6,116 nt of DNA from Maribacter sp. Its GTDB lineage: Bacteria > Bacteroidota > Bacteroidia > Flavobacteriales > Flavobacteriaceae. Position 1 is the first letter of the stretch. The number at the start of each line of letters is the position of its first letter. Both the position numbers and the translations under genes were made by a program. The notes beneath the pieces were generated by a model that did not search any database, had not been told where the DNA came from, and saw nothing but the letters and a program-made list of their open reading frames with translations. Of the stretch, positions 5,744-6,116 are shown piece by piece. The DNA lies in NCBI GenBank assembly GCA_018679695.1, contig JAHHKH010000270.1, positions 1 to 6,116 on the forward strand, in the 5' to 3' direction.

Positions 5744-6116
5744 ATGGCTATGAATGTTAGAAAAGGTTATCGTTTTTCTACCTATGAGGCGCCCGAGCTG
5801 TCCCCATTTGAGAAACTATTCGATATTTTCCAAGAACTTATTACACATACTTCCGGTGATGTGGATGAGGCCTTGGATTGGTTGCGGGAACTCGACAAGG
5901 AATATGAACTTACCGATGAAAACTATACCATTGACGATTTTATAGAAGACCTTAAAGCAAAAGGATACTTGCGTGAGGAATTTGAAGATGGAGGTGGCCA
6001 AGGTGAAGGTGAAGAAGGTTCGGCTAATCTATCTATTACGGCCAAAATGGAACGTATCATTAGACAGCGGGCACTAGACCAGATATTCGGCAAATTAAAG
6101 CGGAGCGGGGCAGGGA
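5744..6116 (+). CDS. vWA-domain family protein (COG4867-like), N-terminal part
   Basis: The gene is truncated by the window end; 124 codons are visible with no stop. The N-terminal region (GYRFSTYEAPELSPFEKLFDI, 8-28 in part; ELITHTSGDVDEALDWLREL, 31-50; YTIDDFIEDLKAKGYL, 61-76; ITAKMERIIRQRALDQIFGKLKRSG, from 98) resembles from memory the leader of Bacteroidota proteins carrying a C-terminal von Willebrand A domain. Those are often linked to MoxR/Mg-chelatase-like AAA+ ATPases. The vWA domain itself (MIDAS motif) would lie beyond the window, so the assignment rests on the leader only. A Gly/Glu-rich linker spans residues 82-93. It has no signal peptide or membrane segment in the visible part. 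The ATG at 5750 (residue 3) is an equally possible start. It is probably its own transcription unit, unrelated to histidine synthesis. Confidence 0.75.
   Translation, partial: MAMNVRKGYRFSTYEAPELSPFEKLFDIFQELITHTSGDVDEALDWLRELDKEYELTDENYTIDDFIEDLKAKGYLREEFEDGGGQGEGEEGSANLSITAKMERIIRQRALDQIFGKLKRSGAG

Noticed and set aside
5739..5753. ATG at 5739 as a start
   Set aside because: It reaches a stop after four codons.
5754..5945. 63-codon + strand open frame after hisIE
   Set aside because: It is a shadow of the vWA-family gene in another frame; the frame starting at 5744 has clear family-like sequence and stays open to the window end.

Overview
This window looks like a Bacteroidota chromosome, most likely from the Flavobacteriaceae. 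The reasons are the AT-rich coding sequence, the near absence of Shine-Dalgarno sequences in front of tightly packed genes, the Bacteroidota-type bifunctional HisB, the fused HisIE, and a downstream vWA-family gene of a type common in that phylum. The taxonomic placement is an inference from protein style, not from a marker gene.

Positions 1-5667 are the 3' part of a histidine biosynthesis operon, all on the + strand. The order is hisB (5' end cut by the window edge), hisH, a GNAT acetyltransferase, hisA, a DinB/DUF1572-type protein, hisF, a second unrelated GNAT acetyltransferase, an Asp/Glu-racemase-family protein, and hisIE. Spacing is extremely tight. There are ATGA or TAATG overlaps at hisB/hisH, hisA/dinB and dinB/hisF. 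There are gaps of 1, 7 and 3 bases at hisH/GNAT, GNAT/hisA and hisF/GNAT2, and of 42 and 19 bases around the racemase gene. The pathway genes cover PR-ATP pyrophosphohydrolysis and PR-AMP cyclohydrolysis (HisIE), ProFAR isomerisation (HisA), imidazole-ring formation by the HisH-HisF glutamine amidotransferase/cyclase, IGP dehydration and, by inference from the truncated N-terminus, histidinol-phosphate dephosphorylation (HisB). The catalytic residues of these enzymes are visible and intact.

Positions 5668-5743 form the only likely transcription-unit boundary. A candidate flavobacterial promoter (TTG, 17 bases, TAnnTTT) lies there. From 5744 to the window end is the start of a vWA-domain-family (COG4867-like) protein, truncated by the window edge.

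I found no new defence, mobile or RNA system. The points worth a second look are the four non-histidine genes stitched into the his operon by near-translational coupling; the second GNAT gene, which follows hisF in the same frame after one TGA and starts with TTG; the racemase homologue with Ala where one catalytic acid/base usually sits; and a roughly 17-residue insertion in HisA.
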